Below are positions 1 through 11,001 of a stretch of 64,000 nt of DNA, piece after piece. Every line of letters starts with the position of its first letter. The first letter of the stretch is position 1. The notes beneath the pieces were generated by a model. It had not been told where the DNA came from. It worked only from the letters and a program-made list of their open reading frames with translations, and did not search any database. Source of the DNA: Carallia brachiata (taxonomy: Eukaryota; Streptophyta; Magnoliopsida; Malpighiales; Rhizophoraceae); the NCBI GenBank assembly GCA_021464245.1, contig JADCRB010000163.1, positions 372,001 through 436,000 on the forward strand. Reading direction: 5' to 3'. The position numbers and the translations under genes are program-made.

Positions 1-326
1 TAGAATTAGTTGTGTGATGCATGCTTAGATTAAAACAAATACATACTTCATTTTCAGGGCAAGAGCCCAAGATCAACATCTCACACACTTTCACAAGGTT
101 TTACATTTTTCCCCAGTCTTTATCTCAGCAGTACAAGCAGACTTACCAAAATTGATAAGTACACAATTACAAGACAAATAACACCAACCACTTATTCATA
201 CATATTAGAGTACACCAACCATGACTCATCCATGTACTATGCACTACAAGACAACATCCCTGCGCATACATACATTCCAGTAAAGCTTTGTTGTTGGAAT
301 CCATATTCCAACGCCAGAAAATGTCT
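1..326. other. Flank 3' of the WOX-like pseudogene; no gene seen
   Basis: I see no coding potential, RNA gene or repeat here. On the minus strand this is the sequence immediately downstream of the stop codon of the WOX-like reading frame, so part of it may be former 3' UTR. Confidence 0.4.
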
Positions 327-930
327 TCAGATCTTACCCCTGTCAGTCGCTCCTAGGGGCCTAAGGCGTAGCTCTAGATCCATAAAGCCCTCATTGTTCG
401 GCAGGTTGGCAATGTCAATAGTACCAGCATTTTCTTGCTGATTGAGATCGCCTAGATGAACAGGAAAGAGACTGAGTGTTTCTCTTTCTCCCTCACGAGA
501 AGAGTTGACCGATCTGCTTCTCACTGGAGTAATGCTTCCTACTAAGTGAAAATATTCATGGGAATTTGATCTCTGACCCACATCAAAGATTTCAAATGAT
601 AAATGGGAAATACCTGGTGGCTGGTGATGCTGGTTGGGATTTCCTTGAGAAACAATTGTGTGTTGGTGGAATGAATAACAGGAGGTGCTCTGCCTCTTCT
701 CACACTGCGCCTTCGATTCTGGATCCAGAGTCTAATGTTACTTGGCTGAATTGGACCATATGGTCTCAACAGTGAGACAAGTTGAGTAAGTTGGCTTGAT
801 GTCGGACGAGCTTCTTCAATGCCATGAAAAAATTTTCCAAGATTTGTAATTGCTCCGGCACACCGGTCTCCATCTGGAATTGGAAGAGTCTCCAGTTTCC
901 AGGTTCTAATGGCTTGATGGTGGTCTCATC
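327..930 (-). pseudogene. WUSCHEL-related homeobox (WOX)-like gene, frameshifted remnant
   Basis: Read on the minus strand, three adjoining frames together give a WOX-like protein. About 930-830 has the helix-1 region (VPEQLQILENFF). After a shift at the A6/T6 run (827-832) comes the helix 2-3 region, ending LLRPYGPIQPSNIRLW and WIQNRRRSVRRGR (about 690-790). After a second shift between about 690 and 655 a third frame runs to the stop at 327 and carries ETLSLFPVH (about 456-482), a match to the WUS-box TLxLFP, and near the C-terminus MDLELRLRPLG (about 350-383), an EAR-like LxLxL repression motif. WOX proteins are plant stem-cell transcription factors, and the order homeodomain, WUS-box, EAR is that of the WUS clade. 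The two shifts and the lack of a good start codon suggest a pseudogene, but an intron or sequencing error in the homopolymer could account for one shift. The spacing is too short for two normal introns. Confidence 0.55.
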
Positions 931-1359
931 TTGTTGATGTGAAAGGTGAGTGAAAATTTTGAGATTCTGGAAACAACAAATGAAAGATGAAAGATGAACG
1001 ATTATGGCTTAATGCTTCTCTCCCTCGATTCTCACTTTATGCCTGATGATCCGGAAATTACGCCTGATTCTCTGGCGTAATAATTGGCCAGCTGTCCTCC
1101 ACTTTCACCTACTGTCAGCTACTTCCGTCTGACCGTTCGCGACTTTTCTGACTGTGTGCCACATCTGCACCGTTTCTAATTGTATACCATGTCAGCTTCC
1201 ACGTAAGCAATTGACTGCTGAGATGGACTTCCACGTAAGCAATTTGACTGCGGTAATATTTTTGACCTACTCATGAACTATTATTGAAGGTAATGATCTA
1301 CATTGTATTTTTGGTAACATAGTGACCAAATTTGAATAAAGACCTTTTTAGATCATTTT
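931..1359. other. Intergenic, no gene seen
   Basis: This non-coding stretch lies upstream (minus strand) of the WOX-like pseudogene. It holds a short direct repeat around TCCACGTAAGCAAT at about 1199 and 1229. Nothing else is recognisable. Confidence 0.4.
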
Positions 1360-1878
1360 TTAAGAAGAAAATTGGGCATGTCACACCCCATGCATTAGCA
1401 TATGCTTAATTGTCTTCATTTCCTTAATTTAATGATTGTATTTGAACTCTACAAAGCCTTCATTTCAAAGTTACTATACCTTATATGCCAAATTGTAAAT
1501 GTGAACTTGTGATACATGAATACATTAAGGGGGTCTTAATCTCTTAACCTAGTTAGCATTCACATTTTTGTTTCAACCATTTTTATTGATGACAAAAAGG
1601 GGGAGAAAATTAAGAGAGAGTCATCAAGAAAGAGCATTTCTAGAGGAAGCTTAGATTAAGGGGGAGCATCTATTTTAAAGATTTTGTCATCATCAAAAAG
1701 GGGGAGATTGTTGGAAAATTCACACCCATGCATACATTAAGAAATTGTTACTAAGTGTGAATTCATGTTTTGATGATGAGTGTTTTGATAATGAGCTATG
1801 AACCAATCTAACATAAGTACAAGTGAATTTCATTTGTATGTTCTTCAAGTATACAATTCAGGTTCAAGACGTCCAAAG
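1360..1878 (+). mobile_element. Ty1/copia Sirevirus-like 3' end: multiple polypurine tracts plus LTR start
   Basis: Three G-rich polypurine tracts occur in a row: near 1594-1606 (AAAAAGGGGGAGA), 1657-1666 (AAGGGGGAG) and 1696-1707 (AAAAAGGGGGAGAT). The last directly precedes a TGTTGG start of an LTR at 1709. Serial polypurine tracts before the 3' LTR are a known hallmark of plant Sireviruses. The LTR runs only to about 1878, where LINE sequence starts, so the element is a truncated 3' remnant. No protein-coding part is left here. The same arrangement recurs at 42.1 kb in another element. Confidence 0.7.
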
Positions 1879-3430
1879 AGGTATACATATGTTGATAGGA
1901 GCTGGGTCCTCATTATTGTTCAGTATTTTTAGAACTTTTTCCACTATTACATCACCAACAATTCACCAATATCTTTGGGAAAAGAAAACGAGTAAGCCAT
2001 CTGGACCTGATGCTTTATTAGGATGCATCTGTGACAAAGCTTCATATACTACCTCTCGTGAAAACATCCTCGTTAAGTCATCGTTCATGTTCTGAGTAAC
2101 TTTTGGGTTCACGGCATCTAAAGCAATTTGCATATCCATACTTCCCCCGAATTAAAATAAATCCTCAAAGTAGGCAGTCATGCAATCCCCAATTTCCTCT
2201 TCTATTTTCCACACTAACCACTTCCATTGGTAATTTGTTTAATATAGCTACGCCATTTCCGTCCCGAAGCTTTGCTATAAAAGAAAGTTGTATTATGTTC
2301 TGAGTAACTTTTTGGTTCACGGCATCTAAAGCAATTTGCATATCCATACTTCCCCCGAATTAAAATAAATCCTCAAAGTAGGCAGTCATGCAATCCCCAA
2401 TTTCCTCTTCTATTTTCCACACTGACCACTTCCATTGGTAATTTGTTTAATATAGCTACGCCGTTTCCGTCCCGAAGCTTTGCTATAAAAGAAAGTTGTA
2501 TTTCGGTCCCCTTCATTCAACCATGAAACTCTTGAGTGTTGGGCCCACATCATCTCCTCATTTTTTAAAAGGTCGTCTATTTCAGCTTGTATATTTGAGA
2601 GTGCCTCAAGGTTTTTTTTTTTGTAGGAGGTCGTTTCTCTAAATGCTCTTGGTCACACCTCTTCTCTCGGATGGCCGAAGTTACATGTCCAAATGTGCGT
2701 TGTTCCCATCTCAGCAACTCACTATTACAAATATCCGTATATTTCAGAAAATCCTCCGATGGAAATCTACCACGGGCAGACTCCCAAGCCTCTTTAATCA
2801 CTTACTCACAACTTGGCTCACATGCCCACTTTTTTTCAAACCTGAATATCTTTTTTCTAGGCCTCCCCGTTGGAGCAACTGGCTCAAAAGAAATAAAAAT
2901 GGGATTGTGATCGGAGCCAAACCTAGGTAAATTTTTTACATTTGTATACTTGAAAATTTCCAAGAAATTCAGGTTACCAAATGCCCTATCAAGTCGCTCC
3001 ATAACACATTCATTCCCGGCTTGTCCTTTTGTCCTTGTAAAATTTTTGCCTGAAAAACCCAAGTTTTTTAAGTTGTAATCATCGACTACTTTCTGAAATT
3101 CTACGATACATGATTCCAGTCTTGAACGGCCACCGCTCTCTTCATGGGAAAAGAGAATCTCATTGAAGTTTCCACTACACAACCATACCTTGCCAGAGGA
3201 ACAGTGAAGGCTTCTTAGAAGGTCCTAGGATAGGCATTTTTCTTCCTCTTGTGGCCATGCATAAAAACCCGTGAATCTCCACTCACCAGCTTGCATAGTA
3301 TTAGTAACAAAAACATCAATATGGCGAGTAGATAACATTTGTAAACTCATAGAGAAACAATCCATACAAAGTAGAGCCAAAACACCACTAAGCTCTGTTC
3401 CGATCCTTCACAATCGACATAAAGGCCATT
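1879..3430 (-). pseudogene. L1-type LINE remnant (endonuclease and start of reverse transcriptase)
   Basis: Minus-strand reading. The 3182-2802 frame shows an APE-type endonuclease: a GNFNEIL stretch, LDRAFGN, and a SDHNPIFISF motif near its C-terminal end. Sequence upstream to about 3430 continues the same domain (WRFTGFYAW at about 3270) with an in-frame stop near 3220. The post-endonuclease linker lies at 2801-2577. The start of the reverse transcriptase lies at about 2100-1880, with NKASGPDGLL and a following ILNNEDPAPIN stretch. The catalytic RT core is absent because the sequence joins a copia LTR at about 1879. The product would have nicked target DNA and reverse-transcribed LINE RNA. 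It is clearly dead: truncated, with stops and an internal 209-bp duplication. Confidence 0.8.
2087..2504. repeat. 209-bp tandem duplication inside the LINE remnant
   Basis: Two head-to-tail copies, 2087-2295 and 2296-2504, are nearly identical from ATGTTCTGAGTAACTTTT to AAGAAAGTTGTAT. They differ at only a few positions, so the duplication is younger than the LINE insertion. Confidence 0.9.
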
Positions 3431-3990
3431 TACAAAAGTTGTGAATAGTTCGTTTAAAAATTATTTAAGACTCATTAAAAATTTTATTTAGTATGTCATT
3501 AATTAAAATAAATTTGGGAGATTTATTTAAGTCATGAAATAACTTTATTATGAGAATAATAATAAAATTTTACACATTTAGCCCTTCTAAATCCCATAAA
3601 TATGGATGACTTGTGTACTTAATATCGACACCTTGTTTCATGAGATGCTCTGTTATATTTATATATACATGTTATAAATAAAATTTTCTTTTTTAATTAG
3701 TTAATTTTATTAAAGTAAATATTTTTCATAATTTAATTTTTTTAAATGAACTTTATAATTTTAATTATTTTTACCAATACTACAAAATTAAACGATACAT
3801 TCATGAAAAGCTCAAAATTCAGCTCAATAAAAAATAGACTCAACTTTACTCGATTCGGTAACTAAACGAACGAAGCTTGAATAGGCAAAAATTCTGCTCA
3901 ACTTTGGCTGGTTTACACCCATACCCATTTGTTTGTGTGTTGGGTTTGTGCCCCTCAATTAGTTGTGAGTGCAGATATAAGTAGAAGTAG
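3431..3990. other. AT-rich intergenic sequence
   Basis: No coding potential is seen. This is the left flank of the gypsy element that starts at 3991. The five bases before it are AGTAG, but no matching target duplication can be found because the other end is truncated. Confidence 0.4.
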
Positions 3991-5433
3991 TGATAAATTC
4001 AACATTTACATAGGTTTTTATGTTTATTTTTATATACATTTTGTGGTTTGACTATGTAAATATTGTGAATTTTGGCAGATTTTACTTCAGTTGCTCGTTT
4101 TATATTTTTCAGGATGATTGGATGTAACCAAGGTATTTTCAAAAAGTCCTATCGGGTTTAACAAGCCAAGCACCAAAGAACTGAACGAAAGGTTTGGTTG
4201 GAAAGCTAATTTGTGGTCAGTTCGGGTAGAAATTCACAGTTTTGCGCATTGCTCGGTATTTCAACCATAACTTCCTCTACACAAGTTGGAATTGGATGAT
4301 TCTTAAACCAAATCGAAGCTAAGAGATAGAGCTACAAGTGTTTTGTTTTGAATGACATCAGATTCAACATGGAAGGGGTCGCAATTTTGGTCCGAAGATA
4401 CATGGTCAAAACTGTCCAGAAAATTTACAAATCCTTTTCTGACTCGAATTTGGGCTCTTTAGGGCTTATTTGAGGGGATAAATACAGAAGTTACATAACA
4501 TACAAGAGACTTTTTGGAGACTATCATTTTGAACAGAAAGACGATACATAGAGAAGCGTAGAGAGCGAAGAGGAGAAGAGCATAAGGAAGGAACGTGAAG
4601 ACGTCGGAAACGAGTTTTTTTTAATTCCTTTTCTTTTCTTCTGCTTCTTTTGAACTCAATGATGTTAATTGTTAGTTTTTCTTTAATTTTTAGCATGAGT
4701 AGCTATAACCCTAAACTAGGGCGAAAGGGATGTAGCCTAGTTTAGGGTTCGCCCTAGTTTAGGGTTGGATTATATGATTTTTATGGATATTTTAGAGTTC
4801 TTTGGATTATATTGCAATATTATGTTGAGAATTGGAATTTGATTTATTTATTTTGTTCTTAAATATACTTTTGTCCCTGATCACCATGAAAGTAGTTATA
4901 GAATTTGTGTTGAGATCGAGAGATGAGACACGATTCATGCACTAAATAAATAAACATATGAATTTTGAGTCAGAAATGAGATAAATTTGTATGATGTCAA
5001 TAAAAATTCTCTATTCTTAATGAGTTTAATCTGATTTGTGTGAGTTCGAGAGAATATCACAATTAGATTGAATATGGTTAGGGTTGCTTGACAAAGAACA
5101 CTAACTAAATAAGAAGAATTGATATTCAAGTCGATTGTTCACGAAAATTTCATATAGTTCAATCCTTTCTAGGTGAAAGCTCATAGCTTTAGTTTTTGTA
5201 TTCTTGAGTCGTTTCCAAGTTGTTATTAGTTTTGTTTAATTAATTTACTCTGTTTAATTTAGCAATAGTTATTTATTTATTTATTCAATTTATAATTTCC
5301 ACAACATAAATTTTCTTTTCAATTAGCATAAGTTGTAATTAATTCTTTGTTCCCTTGGGTTCGACACTTGGAGTATTCACCAAGATTTTATTACTACAAT
5401 CGGCCCTTTACGCTTGCAGGATTTACCCGGTCA
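3991..5433 (+). repeat. 5' LTR of the Athila-like element
   Basis: The LTR starts TGATAAATTCAAC and ends CCCGGTCA just before the PBS. Its first about 415 bases match 15354-15770 with scattered substitutions, many of them C/T or G/A. It contains a telomere-motif inverted repeat at 4707-4766. The terminal TG...CA supports the boundaries. Confidence 0.85.
4707..4766. repeat. Perfect 19-bp inverted repeat with telomere-like CCCTAAA motif in the LTR
   Basis: The left arm AACCCTAAACTAGGGCGAA (4707-4725) is the exact reverse complement of TTCGCCCTAGTTTAGGGTT (4748-4766). The 22-base spacer holds another TAGTTTAGGGTT-type copy overlapping the right arm. The arms include the plant telo-box-like AACCCTAA, known in promoters as a binding site for telobox proteins. 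Whether it regulates the LTR is inference. Confidence 0.8.
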
Positions 5434-5440
5434 AGTTCTT

Positions 5441-5455
5441 TGGCACCGTTGCCGG
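5441..5455 (+). other. Primer binding site, tRNA-Asp-like
   Basis: TGGCACCGTTGCCGG lies 7 bases after the LTR end. It matches the complement of the plant tRNA-Asp 3' end with two substitutions, both C-to-T or G-to-A type. This is where first-strand cDNA synthesis would have been primed. Confidence 0.75.
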
Positions 5456-5695
5456 GGAACAAAGTGTTAATTGTGATTTTTGTTATTCTTATTTGCTTTG
5501 TTATTTATTTATTTAATTTTGTTTTAAATTTTATTTATTTAGTATTTGTTTGTTTTTGCTTAGTTACTTGCTTATTTATTCTCGTGATTGCAGGTAGTTT
5601 ATGCATTGCGAACATCTAAAAGCGATAATCTCCTTCCGTTGAACCCCGAGATTGAAAAGCTTTGTTGACAGAATCGGGCACTAAAACGATCTAAG

Positions 5696-7086
5696 ATGGC
5701 CGAAAGAGTGGGTGACAGGGATGGTCAGGTGATAGAAGATCAAGCACTCAACAATGGGCAGGAGGTGAGGGAGTAGGCTAGAATTAGCATGAAGGACATC
5801 CAAAGGCCTGCGATTGGTCCTTCTCCATCTTGCATCAGGCTGAGTACAGCAGCTTATAACTAGGAGCTTAAGACCATGTTCTATAACATGCTACCATCGT
5901 TTTATGGTCTACCGAGTGAAGACCCACTTACTTTCCTTTGGGATTTCTACAGTACTATCGAGACCTTTCCTCTAGGGAGGTGTTCAGCGGATGAATTAAG
6001 GATGAGGTGTTTTCCTTACACCCTCAAGGATAAGGCAAGGACATTGCTGATCAACCTACCAGAGGAATCAATGAATACTTGGGAGCATATTTATGATAAA
6101 TTTATGCTCAATTTTTAGTCCCCGCAGAAGACTGCAGAGCTTCGGAATAACATCTGTCCCTTCTCACAAATGGATGCTGAGCTCTTTCACGAGGCATAGA
6201 AGCGATTCAAAATGCTTCTAGTGCAATGCCCACAACACCAATTCTCCAAGCCTCTTTAGATGCAGTTCTTTTATAATGGTCTCATCACTAATTCTTAGAT
6301 GTTAGTGGATTTGGCAGCTAGAAGATATGTGGGTAATAAGTCAGCAGACGAGCTTTATGGCATATATGAGTTGCTAGCAGATAACTCCCAACAGAAAGCT
6401 GTCAGACGGCGTAGAGCTGGAGTTTATGAGCTAACTTCACAAACAGATGTGGTATCAAAAATTGATGATCTGACATGACGAGTGAAGTTACTTGTGAGCA
6501 GAGACTCAATGCATAAGGAACAATGCTCGTACTGTGGACGATTTGGACACAATGAAAATGCTTGCTTGAGTATTGATTCTGGAAATTCCTTTGAAGACGT
6601 CAATTATGCTGGAGCTTATGCAGGAAACAAGCAGCATAATGATGCATATTCTAGTACATATAACCTAGGGTGGCGCAACCATCCAAATGTTGGTGGAAAG
6701 AGCAGGGTAATGCAAGGCCAATAGTACCACCAAGGTTTTAGCAACTGAGAACTCAATTTCAAGGTCAACCATTTTAACCTCAGGAGAAGAAGCCATAGAT
6801 CGAAGACATGTTTATGCAGTACATGTTAAAGATGGATGAGAGGATGTCACAGCAAGATGCTGAGATGAAGAAGTTGAACTTGAAGATTGACCAAGTTGCA
6901 TCTACCCAGCAAGCTTCTATTCATACTTTGGAAGTGCAGATGGGTCAGCTAGCAAAAGCAGTTTCAAGTAGGAATCAAGGCCAACTCCCTAACAATACTG
7001 AGGTGAACTCAAAAGAGAATGCCTTAGCTATTACCTTGAGAAGTGGGAAGGTGGTAGAAAATCCCATTGATGCTCAGCACAAATAA
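5696..7086 (+). pseudogene. gag of the Athila-like element, multiple stops and a frameshift
   Basis: From ATG 5696 one frame can be followed to 6724, interrupted by in-frame stops near 5774, 5861, 6116, 6197, 6257, 6296 and 6476. A Retrotrans_gag-like region (MLPSFYGLPSEDPLTF at about 5885) is followed by a CX2CX4HX4C zinc knuckle (CSYCGRFGHNENAC, 6524-6565), the nucleic-acid-binding motif of nucleocapsid. After 6724 the frame changes and continues from 6808 with a Gln/Lys-rich helical segment, ending at TAA 7084-7086. The protein would have formed the virus-like particle in the cytoplasm. Most stops fall where the frame suggests CAG, CAA or TGG codons, that is C-to-T or G-to-A changes. Confidence 0.85.
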
Positions 7087-7122
7087 AAGTCCATCGAGAA
7101 AGGTCACAAAGAAGAGGAATCT

Positions 7123-8127
7123 GTGCCTGAAAAAGTTGATGATAATGGAAAGGGAGGGCAGAACAACAATAAGGAGTTAGTTCCAACCACTCCTCCCCCA
7201 CAAGTCAAGCCATATGTCCCGCCAATTCCATTCCCCAACAGGCTAAAGAAGAAGAATGATGACAAGAATTTTGTCAAATTCTTGGATATGTTCAAAAAGA
7301 TCCACATCAACATCCCCTTTGCAGAAGCAATTGCACAGATGCCTTCATATGCAAAATTCTTGAAAGAGATTATATCAAATAAGAGGAGACTTGAGGAGAA
7401 TGCCACAATTTCCTCGACTGAAGAGTGTGGTGCTATTCTTCAGAATAAGCTACCTCCAAAGTTAAAGGACCCAGGGAGTTTTACTATCCCTTGCACCATT
7501 GGTAGTTTAGTCATTGAACGTTGTTTGTGTGATTTAGGTGCAAGTATTAACTTTGTGCCATTATCTCTTTTCAAAAGGCTCAGGATAGGAGAATTGGAGC
7601 GAATATCAGTATCCTTGCAGTTAGCTGATCGATCTATCAAGTATTCCTATGGAAAGATAGAGGATGTGCTGGTTAAAGTGGGAAAGTTTTACTTTCCTAC
7701 TGATTTTCTAGTGCTAGAGATGGAGGAAGATGTTGACATCCCAATAATCCTAGGAAGGCCATTCCTAGCAACTGGTGGAGCCATTATTGATGTGAAGCAA
7801 GGGAAACTTACACTGCATGTGGACAACGAGAAGCAGGAGTTTAATGTCTTTAAAGCCATGAAGTATCCTCAGCATGGAGACTCTTGTTTCAGAATGGAGA
7901 TTTTGAATCATATTGAAGAGATAGCCTACCAAGTAGAGAATTTCAAAGAATCACTTGAGGCATGTCTCACTGAGAGCATTGCTGAGGAGAATGAGGATCT
8001 AGATGGCATGGAATGTGTCATGCAATTGGAAGGCGATGGATTCTTACCAATAAGAGCAAGACCAGTATTTGAAGAGTTGGGAGAGGGCAAGCCTAGGCCA
8101 TTACCATCAATTGTGAAACCGCCCTAG
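7123..8127 (+). pseudogene. Protease region of the gypsy polyprotein
   Basis: An open stretch of 334 codons follows the gag stop in the same frame. It holds a retropepsin-like aspartic protease domain: the active-site motif CDLGASINF (DLGA at 7531-7542) and the downstream IPIILGRPFLATGGA flap/C-terminal motif (about 7738-7785). The start is not natural; the polyprotein simply continues across the TAA at 7084. It ends at TAG 8125-8127, after which the same frame continues directly into the RT region, so this stop is a decay event. The protease itself looks intact and would have cut Gag-Pol into its parts. Confidence 0.85.
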
Positions 8128-8133
8128 CTTGAG

Positions 8134-9174
8134 TTGAAGGAGCTACCTAGTCACCTGCGGTATGCATTTTTGGGAGACTCAGGTACTCTACCTGTGATTA
8201 TTTCAACTGCTTTGAGCAAAATAGAGGAAGAAAGGATACTACGGGTGTTGAGGGAGCATAGGATGGCTTTAGCTTGGACTATTGCTGATATCAAAGGCAT
8301 TAGTCCCTCTTTTTGCACACATAGAATCTTGATGGAGGAAAATCATAAACCATGTGTACAGCACCATAGGCGACTTAACCCACATATGAAAGAGGTTATT
8401 CGAGCTGAGGTTTTGAAGCTACTCGATGCAGGGATCATTTATCCAATCTCAGACAGTTCATGGGTGAGTCCAGTACAAGTAGTTCCGAAGAAAGGAGGCA
8501 TGACAGTCGTGAAGAATGAAGGATGAGTTGATTCCTACAAGAACTGTCACAGGATGAGAGTTTGCATAGATTACAGAAGCTAAATCAGCCACTCGGAAAG
8601 ACCATTTTCCTTTGCCTTTTCGACCAGATGTTAGAGAGACTGGCAGGTCATTCTTACTATTGCTTTCTTGATGGATATTTGGCTATAACAGATCCCTATT
8701 GCTCCAGAGGACCAGGAAAATACAACATTCACTTGTCCTTATGGTACCCTTGCATACAGGCGAATGCCCTTCGGACTTTGTAATGCGCCAGCTACTTTCC
8801 AGAGGTACATGATGGCAATTTTTTCTGACATGGTAAAGAGTATTATTGAAATATTCATGGATGACTTCTCTGTTTTTGGGGCTTCGTTCGAAGCATGTTT
8901 GAAGAATTTGGCACTAGTTCCCCAGCGGTGTGAAGAGACTAACTTAGTTTTAAATTGGGAAAAATGTCACTTTATGGTTCAGGAAGGTATTGTCCTAGGG
9001 CATCGAATCTCAAAGAAGGGTATAGAGGTGGACAGAGCAAAGATTGAAGTTATTGAGAGATTACCCTCACCAAGTTTAATTCGGGCTGTGCGAAGCTTTC
9101 TCGGACATGCAGGCTTCTACCGAAGGTTTATTAAGATTTCTCGAAGATTACCAAGCCACTCTGTGCACTTTTAG
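8134..9174 (+). pseudogene. Reverse transcriptase region, frameshifted
   Basis: The first part, 8134-8526, shows the connection and the RT N-terminus (VVPKKGGMTVV at about 8480). A one-base change near 8517 throws the frame. The middle (8527-8783) is spread over two frames and includes CFLDG, which carries the first catalytic Asp, at about 8664-8680. From 8764 a clean frame shows MPFGLCNAPATFQR and the YxDD-type box FMDD (8854-8865), then VLGHRIS. A further shift near 9110 leads into RNase H. The enzyme would copy element RNA into DNA inside particles. The catalytic motifs survive but no continuous product is possible. Confidence 0.85.
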
Positions 9175-9658
9175 TCAAGGACCCCCTTTCTTTGATGATG
9201 AATGTTTGAAGGCATTTAACCATTTGAAGAAGGAGCTGACATCGGTACCTATTATGGCAACACTAGATTGGAATTTACCTTTTGAGCTGATGTGTGACGC
9301 TAGTGACTATGCAGTAGCAGCTATCTTGGGACAACGGAGAGAGAAGCAGTTACATGTGATATACTACGCTAGCAGGATACTTACTAAGGCCCAGATGAAT
9401 TATGCAACAACAAAGAAGGAGCTGTTGGCGATAGTTTATGCCTTTGAGAAATTTTGCGCTTATCTTGTTGGTTCCAAGGTTATCATGTATGCAAATTACT
9501 CAACCATCAAGTACCTGCTATCAAAGAAGGATGCAAAACCTAGGCTAATCGGATGGATCTTATTGCTTCAGGAGTTTGACTTAGAGATCCGAGATAAGCA
9601 GGGTACAGAGAACTTAGTAGCAGACCATCTTTCAAGATTGGAGAAGGCTGAGCAGTAA
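9107..9658 (+). pseudogene. RNase H domain of the gypsy polyprotein, one catalytic Asp changed
   Basis: A 183-codon open frame contains FELMCDASDYAVAAILG (first Asp), TTKKELLAIVYAFEKF (Glu), and NLVADHLSRL (last Asp). The stretch KVIMYANYSTIKYLL has Asn (codon AAT, 9494-9496) where this family normally carries the third catalytic Asp, a change explainable by G-to-A. The domain would remove RNA from RNA/DNA hybrids; with this change it is probably inactive. It overlaps the end of the RT frame because of the frameshift and stops at TAA 9656-9658, seven bases before the next in-phase start. Confidence 0.85.
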
Positions 9659-9664
9659 GAGAAA

Positions 9665-11001
9665 ATGCCAATTGATGATTGTTTTCCAGATGAGTTTTTG
9701 TGGCTAGTGCAAAGTAAAGATCCCTGGTATGTAGATTATGTTAATTACTTGGCCAGTAACATTATTCCTCCTGATTTTTCTCATCATCAGAGGAAGAAAT
9801 TCCTCTTAGATATCAAATATTTTATTTGGGAGGAACCGTTGCTTTTTAAGAATTGTGCAGATGGAATTATTCGTAGATGTGTACCAGAGGATGAGATGGA
9901 GGCCATTCTAACTCATTGTCATACTTTACCCCGTGGAGTCCATTTTGGGGCTAAAAAGACAGCAGCTAAAGTGCTTCAGTCTGGATTCTATTGGCCTACA
10001 ATTTTTAAGGATGCTCGAACTTTTGTGATGGCTTGTGACAGGTGCCAACGGACTGATAATATTGGTAAGCGTCAAGAGATGCCCCTGACAGGTATTCAAG
10101 AGGTTGAGCTATTTGATGTATGGGGGTTGGACTTCATGGGACTGTTTCCACCATCCTATGGTAATCTTTATATTCTAGTATCTATGGATTATGTGTTCAA
10201 GTGGGTTGAAGCTGTAGCCTTACCTAACAACAATTCCATAGTGGTTGTGAAGTTTGTAAAGAAGAATATCTTCTCATGTTTTGGGGTACCGAGGGCGGTA
10301 ATAAGTAACAATGGAGCCACTTTAAAAATAAGGACTTTGAGGGTCTCTTAGGCAAATATGGGTGTCAATTCAAAACTAGTACTCCATACCATCCACAAAC
10401 GAGTGGCCAAGTGGAAATTTCCAACACAGAGATCAGGTCCATTCTAGAGAAGACTGTCAACTCTTCGAGGAAGGATTGGGCTATCAAGCTAGATGATGCT
10501 TTGTGGGCATATCGAACAGCTTACAAAATACAGTTGGGACTATCCCTATATCGATTAATCTTTGGCAAGCCTTGCCATTTACCTCTGGAGCTGGAGCATC
10601 GTGCTTATTGGGCTGTGAAGACACTAAATTAATACTTGAAGTCTACTGGAGAAAGGAGACTTCTTCAACTTAATGAGCTTGAAGAGATTCCCAGGGATTC
10701 ATATAAGAATGCTTGGATTTATAAGGAGCGCACCAAGGCTTGGCATGACAAGGACATACAACGAAGGGAGTTCAAGGAAGGGCAGAAAGTGTTGCTATTC
10801 AACTATAGACTTCGATTTTTTCCTGGAAAATTGAAGTCTAGATGGTCAGGTCCTTTTGAGGTATCTAAGGTATTCCCGTATGGAGCAGTTGAGATTCAAG
10901 GCGAGGACCAGAAAAAGTTCACTGTCAACGGGCAACGACTAAAGCTATACTTTGAACATGATGGAGTGGCAGAAGTTCATTCCATTATTTGGCTTGATTG
11001 A
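9665..11001 (+). pseudogene. Integrase region, catalytic Asp lost and one frameshift
   Basis: The frame 9665-10351 carries the HHCC zinc finger (His residues in [12 protein letters not shown], Cys residues in CDRC at about 10033-10044) and the first catalytic Asp in WGLDFMG (10130-10132). The second DDE Asp position reads Asn (AAC, 10307-10309). A one-base loss near 10318 shifts the frame. The third residue, Glu in GQVEIS (about 10414), is in the frame seen at 10411-10632. After TAA 10630-10632 that frame continues 10636-11001 with the C-terminal GPF-type module (WSGPFEVSKV). The protein would have joined the cDNA to the chromosome. Confidence 0.85.
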
